Source: Cyanobium sp. Cruz CV13-4-11 (lineage in GTDB: Bacteria > Cyanobacteriota > Cyanobacteriia > PCC-6307 > Cyanobiaceae). Taken from it: a stretch of 64,000 nucleotides of DNA. Both the position numbers and the translations under genes were made by a program. The DNA lies in assembly GCF_024346055.1 (NCBI RefSeq), contig NZ_JAGQCH010000014.1, forward strand, positions 1-64,000, read 5' to 3'. A model generated the notes under the pieces. The model worked only from the letters and a program-made list of their open reading frames with translations, was not told the origin of the DNA and did not search any database. Below are positions 1 to 8,394 of this stretch, in pieces. Each line of letters starts with the position of its first letter. Positions within the stretch are counted from its first letter, which is position 1.

Positions 1-196
1 ACTTGCCGACGGTCATCCCGGACAGCCCCATCCGTTTGGCGATGGCTGTGTTGGTTTCACCGGCACCGCAGGCCAACACGATCTGGGCCCGCTGAACGAT
101 GGAGTGAGGCAGTGAACGGGAGCTGGCAAGAGCCTGGAGCTGCTGAACCTCGACGTCGCTGAGAAGCAGCGGCGGCATCGGACGTCCAAGCGCCAC
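1..196 (-). CDS. IS630-family transposase, N-terminal part (cut by window edge)
   Basis: The visible 65 residues read from a GTG start as VALGRPMPPLLLSD, then a helix-turn-helix segment with SIVQRAQIVLACGAGETN and IAKRMGLSGMTVGK. This matches the N-terminal DNA-binding domain of IS630/Tc1-type transposases found widely in cyanobacteria. The catalytic DDE domain would lie beyond position 1. An ATG at 178 is an alternative start. The protein would cut and join transposon ends; whether the copy is intact cannot be judged here. Confidence 0.7.
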   Translation of the reverse strand, partial: MALGRPMPPLLLSDVEVQQLQALASSRSLPHSIVQRAQIVLACGAGETNTAIAKRMGLSGMTVGK

Positions 197-256
197 GCAA
201 AACCTCGGGTGACACTCCTGATTCTAGAAGTTATTTCCGGGACGGGACACTTGCTA
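1..256 (-). mobile_element. Edge of an IS630-type insertion sequence
   Basis: The first 250 bases hold the 5' part of an IS630-like transposase gene on the minus strand, preceded by about 55 bases of terminal DNA. The end near 254-256 coincides with the abrupt stop of the neighbouring sensor gene. IS630 elements insert at TA dinucleotides, and a TA lies inside the TAG that stops the sensor gene. The other end of the element lies outside the window, so the inverted repeats cannot be compared. Confidence 0.6.
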
Positions 257-844
257 CCTAATCAAAAAAAGCAATGCTCGTCCCAACGCCTCTCGAAATG
301 CACTGGTCTTCGCTTCAGTCAGACCATACTTAACGAAGAAGAGTCCGACCCTTGACGGCATCAGTTCGCCGGGGAGGGGCTTGAGAAGAATGGGATAAAC
401 AGCGGAAAGGTACGAGCGATCCTGAGAGAGACACACCGTTCCGCGAAGCGTACGACGTGCCTGGGAAAAGATGAATGCCATTGGCGCAGCATCCGTCAGC
501 GCAATGGAATGGCCAACTTGATTGTATTCACTGGAACGGAGAACGATGTTCCTGTCACTGAAAAGTCTGACACTTAGATAGCCTGGATTGGCGCCCAGAC
601 GACTGATCAACGAAACAACCTGATCGGCTTCATCATCGGTTCGATAGAGATAGTCCACCATCCGCGCCGTCTGGGAGGCCGAGGACTTCAGATTGATGAT
701 GGAACTTTGCTCGGCCCTGCGATTCGCGTCTTGGACCTCCAAAACGAACTGTATGGCACCAATTGAAAAACCACTGACAACAATCAACGCCGGGATTGTA
801 AAGCGAAGCGGCGGAGTGAATCTCGTCATGATGGCGTCGAACAT
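254..844 (-). pseudogene. Membrane sensor protein, N-terminal half only, cut by the IS
   Basis: The 196 residues contain an N-terminal membrane helix (about residues 17-36) and a periplasmic sensor-like region of about 140 residues, then end in ALGRALLFLIR and a TAG at the edge of the IS630-like sequence. A helix starting at that point is what one expects for the second membrane segment of a histidine kinase or GGDEF sensor, whose output domain is missing. The ATG directly follows the TAG of the upstream binding-protein gene, so the two were co-transcribed. Binding protein plus sensor pairs are known signalling arrangements. The output domain cannot be named from this sequence. Confidence 0.6.
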
Positions 845-1825
845 CTAGCGTTCAGCCAGTACACGTTCGACAAACTGTGCATCCAGGAGACTGGCTGGAT
901 CAATCTCTTTAGCGATCAGGCCACTATCATGCATGACCCGCATAAAGTTCGTCATGGAGGTCACCAGGGATGGATCCCGCTGACTCACCAATGTCACATT
1001 CCCCTCAAGGGATGGCTGCTTCAGCAGACGGAAGGCCTGCAGCATCTCCTCCGGCTTCACCTGGGTGCGACTGGCCATGCGCCGCGTGGCATCGGCAGGA
1101 TTCCTGTTAAAATATTCCAAAGCCTTAAATCTTCCCGCCACAAGAGTCTGCAGATTCTCAGCGTTTTCGGCGATCGCCTGGGTGCTGACGGCAAGGGTGT
1201 CCACGATTTCGCCCGGGATCTGGGCGCTGTCGAACAACGGGATGGCTCCCGCTTTCAAAAGATTGATGCGAGCCGGGCCGAAGGTGACCACCGCATCCAC
1301 CCTGCCGGTCTTGTAGGCGGATTCGTGATCACTCAGCTCCAACGACACCACCTTGACATCCTGGGGTGTCATGTCATTGATCTCCAGGGCCCTGCCGAGA
1401 AAAAAGGCCCCCAAAGCGGTGGCCTCCACACCGATGCGTCTTCCCTTCAGGTCCCGCATCGTCGTCAAACCGGGCCTGGCGAGGATCTCATCACCACCGT
1501 TGGAGTAGTCCAAGATGGCAATGATCCTGATGTCACCCTGGGTGGCGGCCAAGGTGATCACCTGATCAATCGACAGGCCGGCTCCGTCGATCTCATTGTT
1601 GCGGTAGGCCCTGACCTCCTCGGTTCCGGAAGGGAAATCCATCAGTCTGATGGGCTTGCCTTTCAGTTCTCCCAGGTCTCTCGCCAGGAAGAGAGTTTCA
1701 TACCCCGTCCAGAGGTTGGCGCCGATTCTCAAGGGCATGGACGGCGGCCCGAAGCAACTCGTCAGCGCCACCATCAAGGCCAGGGCCACCATGCCGAGCA
1801 GGAACCACGCCGGCCGACTCCGCAT
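845..1825 (-). CDS. NMT1/SsuA-type ABC solute-binding lipoprotein
   Basis: This periplasmic binding protein of about 326 aa has a lipoprotein signal (MRSRPAWFLLGMVALALMVALTSC, lipobox LTSC). The mature part contains IGANLWTGYETLFLARDLG, the DLKGRRIGVE hinge-like segment and the GRVDAVVTF motif typical of the nitrate/sulfonate/taurine-type family. I chose the ATG at 1825 because an AGAGGA ribosome-binding sequence lies 8 bases before it; in-frame GTG 1882 and ATG 1864 lack one. No permease or ATPase adjoins it. Its stop abuts the start of the truncated sensor, so it probably fed ligand information to that sensor rather than to a transporter. The ligand is unknown. Confidence 0.75.
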   Translation of the reverse strand: MRSRPAWFLLGMVALALMVALTSCFGPPSMPLRIGANLWTGYETLFLARDLGELKGKPIRLMDFPSGTEEVRAYRNNEIDGAGLSIDQVITLAATQGDIRIIAILDYSNGGDEILARPGLTTMRDLKGRRIGVEATALGAFFLGRALEINDMTPQDVKVVSLELSDHESAYKTGRVDAVVTFGPARINLLKAGAIPLFDSAQIPGEIVDTLAVSTQAIAENAENLQTLVAGRFKALEYFNRNPADATRRMASRTQVKPEEMLQAFRLLKQPSLEGNVTLVSQRDPSLVTSMTNFMRVMHDSGLIAKEIDPASLLDAQFVERVLAER

Positions 1826-2003
1826 CCTCAACGTCCTCTGTTGCCCTCTGAAATGGTTCTCCATAGGGTTGGCTGACCTCACAGGAAACGACGAACCGGC
1901 CGTTGAGGGACAGATTCAAGTGTGGTTTTTTTTGCACGGGCAAGTGTTCTTCGATGGGTCGGTCAGATTCCTGTGGGTGAAGCGATCATTCCCGCCGGGA
2001 GGC

Positions 2004-2120
2004 CTACCAGCGCTCGATCCTGTAGCCAAGGATCACCAGCAGCACCACCTCACTGACCAGCCAGGGAAGCTCCTGGCGCAGCAGGGGATTGCGGAACTGC
2101 CACCAGCGTCGATCAGCCAT
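2004..2120 (-). CDS. Short hydrophobic peptide of 38 aa
   Basis: An ATG-initiated frame encodes MADRRWWQFRNPLLRQELPW followed by LVSEVVLLVILGYRIERW, that is a basic, Trp-rich head and one short hydrophobic segment. It starts 13 bases after the stop of the broken HlyD-type gene and runs in the same direction. It could be a genuine small membrane peptide of the old export locus or a remnant of a longer gene. I do not recognise the family. Confidence 0.35.
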   Translation of the reverse strand: MADRRWWQFRNPLLRQELPWLVSEVVLLVILGYRIERW

Positions 2121-2132
2121 GGTGATGCTCGC

Positions 2133-3281
2133 TCATGGCGGGGAGCCACCCTGGCGCAGGGAAGGCCTGTCCCATATCCGATCGATGCGCAGGCTGCGGT
2201 AGCCGCCGGTGAGGGAACGCAGACCCGGAATCACGTCGGTGATCGGTGTGCGCCACTCCACATAGGCATGGGCGGCGATTGTCAGGCCCTCCCGCACAGG
2301 GAACACCCCGCTGCCGCCGGAGAGGGTCCAGCGGTAACCATCACGGCTGGTGGGGTCCCGCTCCAGGGCGATCTCCGTGCGCATCACCGGACCCCGCTTG
2401 AGCAGGTCCCGGGCCAGCTGGGGGTTGCCAATGGTGGTGGAGATGTCCTCCTCCGTGGCCGGCAGGCCCACCGGCAGACGCCGGGCATCGGCAGGGGCGA
2501 CATAGGCCACGGCCCGCAGCAGTGGTGCCCGCTCGCCGGTGGGGCCGGCGGCCCGGCCCAGGGTGCCGAGGCGCTGGCCGGTGGCGACCGTCTGGCCCTG
2601 GATCACCTGCAGATCCAGCACCGTGCCGTCCCGGTCGGCCAGCACCTGGCCGTCGAAGGCCAGACGGGCCTCGGTGACCCGGATCTGACGGCGCATGTCA
2701 TCGATCTGTTAGCGACGCCGCAGCGCCTGGGTCTGAATGTCGAGCTTCACCTGCTCATACCGGCTCAGCCAGCGCAGATTGCGCACCTTCTCCGCGTAGG
2801 TGGCCGCCAGCTCCTCGTAGCGACGCCGGTCCTGGGCCAGCTTGGCCAGGGCGGTATCGACGCTGAGCCGCTCGCTGGAGAGCCGCAGGGCATCGCGCCG
2901 GTCGAGGTCGCGGTTGTCGCGCTCCAGCTGGGCCAGGTTGCCGCGCTGCTGCTGCAGCTGACGGTCGAGCACCGGCAGGTACAGCTCCATCAGCGCCTAC
3001 CCCTGGCGCACCTCCTGCCCAACCGCCACCCGCAGCCGTCGCACCTGGCCGCCGGCGCGGGCATCGAGCAGACCGGCGGTCTCGGGGTAGATCAGCACCC
3101 CCTGCCCCATCACCTCCGTGGGCACGGGCCAGAACAGCACCCACAACCCGAGGGCTCCGCCCATCGCCACCAGGCACGCCCCCACCTGGCCCCGGTGGTG
3201 GACCTGCGCAAGCCGGTGGCGCAGGTCCACCACCGGCTGGCGAGGCGGGGCTGCACCGGTCGGAGGAGCGAAGGTGGCCAT
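2133..3281 (-). pseudogene. NHLM bacteriocin-type HlyD secretion protein, two in-frame stops
   Basis: One continuous reading frame of 383 codons carries a periplasmic adaptor protein. It has a cytoplasmic N-terminus (MATFAPPTGAAPP), one membrane helix (VGACLVAMGGALGLWVLFW), a barrel/lipoyl start (GQGVLIYPETAGLLDAR, VRRLRVAVGQEVRQG), a coiled coil (QLQQQRGNLAQLERDNRDLDRRD to QVKLDIQTQALRRR) and a C-terminal beta part (VLADRDGTVLDLQVIQGQTV). The pattern fits HlyD-like proteins of nitrile hydratase leader microcin (NHLM) export systems. The frame is broken by TAG at 2997-2999 and TAA at 2709-2711 with no frameshift. Both are one base change from CAG/CAA (Gln), so the decay looks recent. No partner ABC exporter is present. 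Confidence 0.75.
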
Positions 3282-3313
3282 TGCCGCCAGCATGCAGGAT
3301 CGAAGGCCGCCTG

Positions 3314-4378
3314 TCAGCCCGGCAGGACGCCGAATCGGGCCAGACCCCCTGGATCGGCCACCCCGGCGATCACATCGGCCAGCACCGGAGCCAGCACCGG
3401 CACCTGGGCGAAGGCACCGCCGAAACCACTGAACACCCACAGGCCTGCCGCCCCAGGCAGTGGACCCGCCAGGGGGAGTCCGTTGCTGCAGAAGGCCACC
3501 GGCACCTGCCGAAAGGGGCCCGGCAGGGCCGCCAGCAGCGGGTCGAGGCCGGTGAGCCCCTGGCGCAGATGTTCCTCCATGGCCGCCGCCGGCGGCGGCT
3601 CGCCGCTGTCCAGGCCCGGCCGCACCAGGCTGATCTGGCCCAGCAGCAACCCCTCGCCCCAGGGGGCGAAACCGGCATCAACGATCCAGCGCTCCTCTTC
3701 CAGCCCCGGCGCCGCCGCCTCCAGGGCTGGACGCTGCCAGTGGCGTGGCTGGACGATGCGGCGCCGGGCCGCGTGCCGCAGCCAGGGGCTGGCGGAGGCC
3801 GTCGACAGGGGGGCACGAATCGGCTGGGCCAGCACCCCGGCCCAGCTGGCGCGGAGGCGCACCGGCAAGGCGGGGGCGAGGAAGCGGCAACCGGCCCCGG
3901 CCGCCAGCACCACCTGCTCCGCCAGCAGGGGGTCTCCAGACTCCAGCTCCAGTTGCCAGCCAGCGGCCACCGGTTGCGGCGGCGCCATAACCCTGCCCCG
4001 TCGCCGCTCCACCCCGGCGGCCGCCAGCACCCTGGGCAGGGCGGCCATCAGCACGGCGGTGTCCACCTGGGCGAAGGGGGGGCGCAGCTGGGAACTTCCC
4101 CAGCCGCCGCCATGGAGACGCAGACCGCAACGGCGCCAGCCAAGGGGGCCATGGCGCTCCTGCAGCCGTCGCCAGCGGGCGGGGGCCTGGCGCAGCAGCG
4201 GGCCCAGGGGCCCCGGAGCCCCGGCCCACCAGGCCACACCGCCGTAGCTGAACGCCGTGGCCGTCGCCTCCTCCGCATCGATCAGGGTCACCGCCAGACC
4301 CCGCTCCACCAGTTCCAGGGCCAGCAGGCTGCCGGCCAGGCCACTCCCCACGATGGTCAGCCGGCCAGGGGCGGACAC
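3314..4378 (-). CDS. FAD-dependent oxidoreductase, glycine/D-amino-acid oxidase type
   Basis: The 354-aa protein begins with a dinucleotide-binding motif, LTIVGSGLAGSLLALELVERG, followed by acidic VTLIDAEE at the end of the second strand, as in DAO/DadA-family flavoenzymes. A second FAD-contact region reads LAEQVVLAAGAGCRF, and the C-terminal part has LWVFSGFGGAFAQVPVLAPVLADVI, the usual site that closes over the flavin. Such enzymes oxidise amines or amino acids; the substrate is not evident. It ends 32 bases before the broken HlyD gene start and lies 2 bases after psbP in the same direction, so it may be transcribed with psbP. Confidence 0.75.
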   Translation of the reverse strand: MSAPGRLTIVGSGLAGSLLALELVERGLAVTLIDAEEATATAFSYGGVAWWAGAPGPLGPLLRQAPARWRRLQERHGPLGWRRCGLRLHGGGWGSSQLRPPFAQVDTAVLMAALPRVLAAAGVERRRGRVMAPPQPVAAGWQLELESGDPLLAEQVVLAAGAGCRFLAPALPVRLRASWAGVLAQPIRAPLSTASASPWLRHAARRRIVQPRHWQRPALEAAAPGLEEERWIVDAGFAPWGEGLLLGQISLVRPGLDSGEPPPAAAMEEHLRQGLTGLDPLLAALPGPFRQVPVAFCSNGLPLAGPLPGAAGLWVFSGFGGAFAQVPVLAPVLADVIAGVADPGGLARFGVLPG

Positions 4379-4380
4379 CC

Positions 4381-4974
4381 CTAGATCTGCAGCGTGAAGG
4401 AGCCGATCACCACGGCGAACAGATCCTTCACCTTGTTCCAGCGGGCTTCGTTGGTGCTGGCGGCGAAGGTGTAGAGCCGGCCGCGGTCGACCACCACCGT
4501 GGCCAGCTCGTGGCGATCCCGGTCGGCCAGGTGAACCGTGTATTCCAGGTCGAAGTAGGTGCGGCCGCCCTGCTCCCGCTCGTGGGCTTCCACCAGTTCG
4601 GCGTCACGGCCGCTGCCTTCCGGTGAGATGACGCTGCGGCGCAGGGTCTCGCCCACCTCAACGGCACTGCCCAGCTGGCTGAGATCCCGGTCGGGGGTGA
4701 CCTCGGACACCACCAGGCTGAGGGTCTCGTCGCTGTTGATCAGGTCGTGGAAGACCACCTGGGGGCCATTGCTGACCTGCACCCGGGTCCAGCCGGTGGG
4801 ATAGAGGAAGGCATAGCGGCCATCCGGGCTCTGGAAGGAGTTCAGGCCCGCGGCGGCGGCGCTGCAGCCCACCAGCAGCAGGCTCAGCAGCAGGGCCGCG
4901 ACCAGGGAACCGCCCCAGCGGGAGCGCCCAGTGGCGGCGTGGGAAACAGGCTGGTGGGTGGCAGGGAAACCCAT
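4381..4974 (-). CDS. psbP: PsbP-like photosystem II lipoprotein (CyanoP)
   Basis: The 197-aa product has a lipoprotein signal ([18 protein letters not shown], cysteine in LVGC) and a PsbP fold: [41 protein letters not shown], then YFDLEYTV and a C-terminal [20 protein letters not shown] stretch. Cyanobacterial PsbP is a low-abundance thylakoid-lumen protein thought to assist photosystem II assembly. The frame is open to 5022, but the ATG at 4974 leaves room between this gene and divergent recR and keeps the signal sequence. The gene marks the organism as a cyanobacterium. Confidence 0.85.
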   Translation of the reverse strand: MGFPATHQPVSHAATGRSRWGGSLVAALLLSLLLVGCSAAAAGLNSFQSPDGRYAFLYPTGWTRVQVSNGPQVVFHDLINSDETLSLVVSEVTPDRDLSQLGSAVEVGETLRRSVISPEGSGRDAELVEAHEREQGGRTYFDLEYTVHLADRDRHELATVVVDRGRLYTFAASTNEARWNKVKDLFAVVIGSFTLQI

Positions 4975-5009
4975 GGCACGGGGCGGGGCAGGGGAGCTGG
5001 CGAGAGCCG

Positions 5010-5681
5010 TTGCCATCCTCACCCGGCGCCCTGCCGGGCGCGAGCGGGCCGCCTAGATTCCCCCCACCTGCGGCCGGTTCGCTGAGCGGTTTCACCCGAC
5101 CCCTGGCCCGGCTGATCGACCAGTTCGAACGCCTGCCGGGCATCGGGCCCCGCACGGCCCAGCGGTTGGCCCTGCACCTGCTGCGCCAACCGGAAGAGCA
5201 GATCCGCAGCTTCGCCGATGCCCTGTTGGCGGCCCGCAGCCAGGTGGGGCAATGCCGCCGCTGTTTCCACCTTTCCGCCGAGGAATTCTGCGAGATCTGC
5301 CGCAACGAGGAGCGGCGCAACGGGCAGATCTGCGTGGTGGCTGACTCCCGCGACCTGCTGGCGATGGAACGCAGCCGCGAATTCCATGGCCATTACCACG
5401 TCCTGGGCGGACTGATTTCGCCGATGGATGGGGTCGGTCCAGAGCTGTTGCAGATCCAGCCGCTGGTGGAGCGGGTCGACCGGGAGGGAGTCACCGAGGT
5501 GATCCTGGCCCTGACCCCCAGTGTCGAGGGCGACACCACCAGCCTCTACCTGGCCCGGCTGCTCAAACACTTCACGAACGTCACCCGCATTGCCTACGGA
5601 CTGCCGGTGGGGGGTGAGCTGGAATACGCCGACGAAGTGACCCTGGCGCGGGCGTTCGAAGGACGCCGGCGCATGGAATGA
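5010..5681 (+). CDS. recR: Recombination protein RecR
   Basis: RecR, with RecO and RecF, loads RecA on gapped DNA. The protein shows the N-terminal [24 protein letters not shown] helix-hairpin-helix region, a four-cysteine zinc site ([16 protein letters not shown]), the Toprim segment [16 protein letters not shown] with [17 protein letters not shown], and the C-terminal [16 protein letters not shown]. The first 28 residues before [17 protein letters not shown] are atypical and poor in structure. The ATG at 5010 is the only standard start found in frame, so the start is the uncertain part. Confidence 0.93.
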   Translation: MPSSPGALPGASGPPRFPPPAAGSLSGFTRPLARLIDQFERLPGIGPRTAQRLALHLLRQPEEQIRSFADALLAARSQVGQCRRCFHLSAEEFCEICRNEERRNGQICVVADSRDLLAMERSREFHGHYHVLGGLISPMDGVGPELLQIQPLVERVDREGVTEVILALTPSVEGDTTSLYLARLLKHFTNVTRIAYGLPVGGELEYADEVTLARAFEGRRRME

Positions 5682-5717
5682 ACCCCACGCCTGACCCCGA
5701 CGCCTGACCACGACACC

Positions 5718-6626
5718 ATGACCGCCACCAGCCGCTACAGCGCCATCCCCCCCACGGAGCGGCTGCCGGAGTGGATCCGTCGCCCCCTCGGTGAGGCCTC
5801 AGCCACCGAACGGGTCCAGGGGGTAGTCAAGGCCCAGCGGCTGCACACCATCTGCGAGGAGGGACGCTGTCCCAACCGGGGCGAGTGCTACGCCGCCGGC
5901 ACGGCCACTTTTCTGTTGGGAGGGCCCATCTGCACCCGCAGCTGCGCCTTCTGCCAGGTGGACAAGGGCCGGGCGCCGGTGCCCTTCGACGCCGGTGAAG
6001 CGGAGCGGGTGGCGGAGGCGGTGCAGGCGCTCAACCTGCGCTATGTGGTGCTCACCGCCGTGGCCCGCGACGACCTGGCCGACCACGGCGCCAGCCTGTT
6101 CACCGCCGCCATCACAGCGATCCGCCGCCGCGATCCTCAGGTGATGATCGAGGTGCTCACCCCCGATTTCTGGGGCGGCCACGCCGACCCCGAAGCGGGT
6201 CGCCTGGCCCAGCGCCAACGGCTGGCCGCGGTGCTGGCCGCCGCGCCGGTGTGCTTCAACCACAACCTGGAGACGGTGGAGCGCCTGCAGGGGGAGGTGC
6301 GCCGCGGCGCCACCTATGGCCGTTCCCTGGAACTGCTGGCCGCGGCCCGGGAACTGGCGCCGGAGATCCCCACCAAATCCGGTCTGATGCTCGGGCTCGG
6401 CGAAACGGCCCCGGAGGTGGTGGCCACGCTGGAGCACTTGCGGGCCGCCGGTTGCCAGCGCCTCACCCTGGGTCAGTACCTGCGCCCCTCCCTGGCCCAC
6501 ATCCCCGTGGCCCGCTACTGGAGACCGGAGGAGTTCGAGGAGCTGGGCGCCATAGCCCGCGCCATGGGGTTTGCCCAGGTGCGCAGTGGCCCATTGGTGC
6601 GCAGCAGTTACCACGCCGCCGGATGA
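5718..6626 (+). CDS. lipA: Lipoyl synthase
   Basis: LipA is a radical SAM enzyme that inserts two sulfurs into octanoyl groups on lipoyl domains. The 302-aa sequence has the auxiliary cluster motif [12 protein letters not shown], the SAM cluster motif CTRSCAFC, and the conserved [24 protein letters not shown] and [10 protein letters not shown] segments. The C-terminal RSSYHA region supplies the serine ligand of the auxiliary cluster. Length is normal. It follows recR by 36 bases in the same direction, though the two functions are unrelated. Confidence 0.95.
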   Translation: MTATSRYSAIPPTERLPEWIRRPLGEASATERVQGVVKAQRLHTICEEGRCPNRGECYAAGTATFLLGGPICTRSCAFCQVDKGRAPVPFDAGEAERVAEAVQALNLRYVVLTAVARDDLADHGASLFTAAITAIRRRDPQVMIEVLTPDFWGGHADPEAGRLAQRQRLAAVLAAAPVCFNHNLETVERLQGEVRRGATYGRSLELLAAARELAPEIPTKSGLMLGLGETAPEVVATLEHLRAAGCQRLTLGQYLRPSLAHIPVARYWRPEEFEELGAIARAMGFAQVRSGPLVRSSYHAAG

Positions 6627-6650
6627 GGCCCAACGCCCTGGCCGTCGTTC

Positions 6651-7199
6651 TCAGAGACGCAGCAGGAACGCCTCCCGGTGATGGAAGTCGGGCATAGGCC
6701 CCGGATGGGCCAGGGCCCAGTAGCTCAGCCGCCCACTGCGCTCCTCGATCACGCTGGTGATCCCCACCTGCAGCGGCGCCTCCGCGGCCAGCCCCTCCGG
6801 CAGCGGCAGATCCAGCTGCAGCGTCAGCTCGCCAACGTCGCGGACGACGCGATGCGGCGGCAGGTCGTAGCCGGTCTCGGGCCGCAGACCATCGCGATAA
6901 TCATCCAGCCGGTAGAGGTTCCAGTGGCCAGCCGGGGACAGGTTGAGTTCCCAGTAGGGCCGCGCCCCCTCGACAGCCCAGAAGCACTCGAAACAGGTGG
7001 TGGCCCAGAGTCCATCCCGGCGCGCGGGGGCTGCCACAGGCGCCGGCAGATGCACCGACTCAATGGCCCCGGCCAGCCGCAAGCGGAGCAGGAGGTGCCG
7101 GCCCTCCCGGTGGATCTCACCCCCCAGCTGGAGGGCCGGCGACGCACTGCCGCCATCGAAGGGGCACAACTCGAAGCGCTGGGACACGGAAGCGACCAT
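6651..7199 (-). CDS. DOMON-like domain protein
   Basis: The 182-aa protein looks like a single beta-sandwich domain of the DOMON/carbohydrate-binding type: LLLRLRLAGAIESVHLP, RRDGLWATTCFECFW, YWELNLSPAGHWNLYRLDDYRDG, and LQVGITSVIEERSGRLSYWALAHPG. There is no signal peptide. Family members are found in cyanobacteria and proteobacteria, and their ligand is generally unknown. Its ATG overlaps the TGA of the upstream kinase-like gene (ATGA at 7196-7199), so the two are probably translated together. Confidence 0.7.
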   Translation of the reverse strand: MVASVSQRFELCPFDGGSASPALQLGGEIHREGRHLLLRLRLAGAIESVHLPAPVAAPARRDGLWATTCFECFWAVEGARPYWELNLSPAGHWNLYRLDDYRDGLRPETGYDLPPHRVVRDVGELTLQLDLPLPEGLAAEAPLQVGITSVIEERSGRLSYWALAHPGPMPDFHHREAFLLRL

Positions 7200-8338
7200 C
7201 AGCTCGCGGCGGCAAGGTCGGCCCTGAGCTCAGCGATCAGGTCCCGGATCTGAGTCTCCTGGGCCTCGATGCTCTCGGTGAGCCGGAACTGCACCAGGGC
7301 GCGCTGCAGGTTGTGGCCCGGTCGGTCGGTCTTGAAATAGACGTTGCCCGCCAGATGATCGGTGAAGAAACGCAGGCCGAGCTCAAAACTGATCAGGCGC
7401 ATCGCCCCATAGAGGTGGTCATAGTCGGCAGCGGTGAGAAATCCGGAGGCGGCGGCCAGATAGCCGCTGAGCACCTCCCGGCAGAGGGCGATATCGAAGT
7501 GAACGGCCTCCAGATCCCCCGTCTCCTCCCCCAGGGGATTGCAACAGGAGCGCAGACAATCGCCGATGTCGTAGTGAATCAGTCCGGGCTTCACCGTATC
7601 GAGATCCACCAGGGCGCAGGCCCGGCCTGAGCAGGCCTCCATCATCACGTTGTTGATCTTGGGGTCCCCGTGGATGGGGCGAAGGCGCAGCTGGCCGTTC
7701 TCCCTGGCCGCCTCCAGCACCGAAGCAAAGGCCCGGCGCTGCTCCACGAAGGCCAGGCAAAGCAGCACACCATTCCCCGCAGGGGCCGGCGCCCTGGCCA
7801 GCACCGCGTCGTAATGCTGCAGATACCGGGGCGTGACGTGAAAACCCTCCAGGGTGTCGGCCAGTCCGGCCAGGGGCAGGTCACTGATCAGGTGGTGGAA
7901 AACGCCCAGCCCGAAGCCCACCTCCCTGGCCTGCTCGGCACTGGCCACCACATCGAAACTCCGGGAGGACTCGATGAAGCTGATCAGGCGCCAGAAACCA
8001 CCATCCCGCTCCACCCAGGGCCGCCCTTCAGCGCGGCTCAGCAACAACCGGGGGTGCTCCCAGCGGCGCTCAGCCAACAGGGCACAGCCCTGGGTCAAAC
8101 GCGCCTCGACATGCGCGGCGATGGCCATCATGTTGGCCATCACCAGTTCGGGCTGCGCAAACACCGTCCGGTTCAGGCGCTGCAGCACAAAGCGCTGCAA
8201 CGGGTCCCCGTCGCAGACGACCAGATAACTGTCGTTGACATTGCCGTTGCCCAGTCGCTCCAGATCAAGGATCGGGCCCGGAAGTGCGAACGCGGCAGCG
8301 ATGGCGGCCAGCTCGCCCTTGGCGTCCCCCAGGGTCAT
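7199..8338 (-). CDS. Phosphotransferase family kinase (NahK/APH-like)
   Basis: This protein of about 379 aa has the choline-kinase/aminoglycoside phosphotransferase fold. It shows a nucleotide loop with GNGNVNDSYLV, FVLQRLNRTVFAQPELVMANM, the catalytic loop LRPIHGDPKINNVMM and the metal-binding ALVDLDTVKPGLIHYDIGD. The QRLN-x-x-VF-x-x-P-x-x-VM-x-N pattern is the one seen in N-acetylhexosamine 1-kinases (NahK). A sugar or amino-sugar kinase is therefore more likely than antibiotic resistance. I placed the start at ATG 8338; the frame stays open further upstream, with ATG 8377 as an alternative. It overlaps the following DOMON gene by one base. Confidence 0.75.
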   Translation of the reverse strand: MTLGDAKGELAAIAAAFALPGPILDLERLGNGNVNDSYLVVCDGDPLQRFVLQRLNRTVFAQPELVMANMMAIAAHVEARLTQGCALLAERRWEHPRLLLSRAEGRPWVERDGGFWRLISFIESSRSFDVVASAEQAREVGFGLGVFHHLISDLPLAGLADTLEGFHVTPRYLQHYDAVLARAPAPAGNGVLLCLAFVEQRRAFASVLEAARENGQLRLRPIHGDPKINNVMMEACSGRACALVDLDTVKPGLIHYDIGDCLRSCCNPLGEETGDLEAVHFDIALCREVLSGYLAAASGFLTAADYDHLYGAMRLISFELGLRFFTDHLAGNVYFKTDRPGHNLQRALVQFRLTESIEAQETQIRDLIAELRADLAAAS

Positions 8339-8394
8339 GGGTGGGTGCGTCGGTGCACGAGCTGTGGATGATCGCATGCCATCAAGGTGACGAC

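Noticed and set aside
1650-4247. Very long open frame on the plus strand
   Set aside because: It is rich in Gln, His, Pro and Gly, has no recognisable domain and is antisense to three genes with clear protein families. Such frames are common opposite GC-rich genes.
7199-8338. Aminoglycoside resistance gene
   Set aside because: The fold is shared, but the N-terminal motifs match N-acetylhexosamine kinases and the locus has no resistance context.
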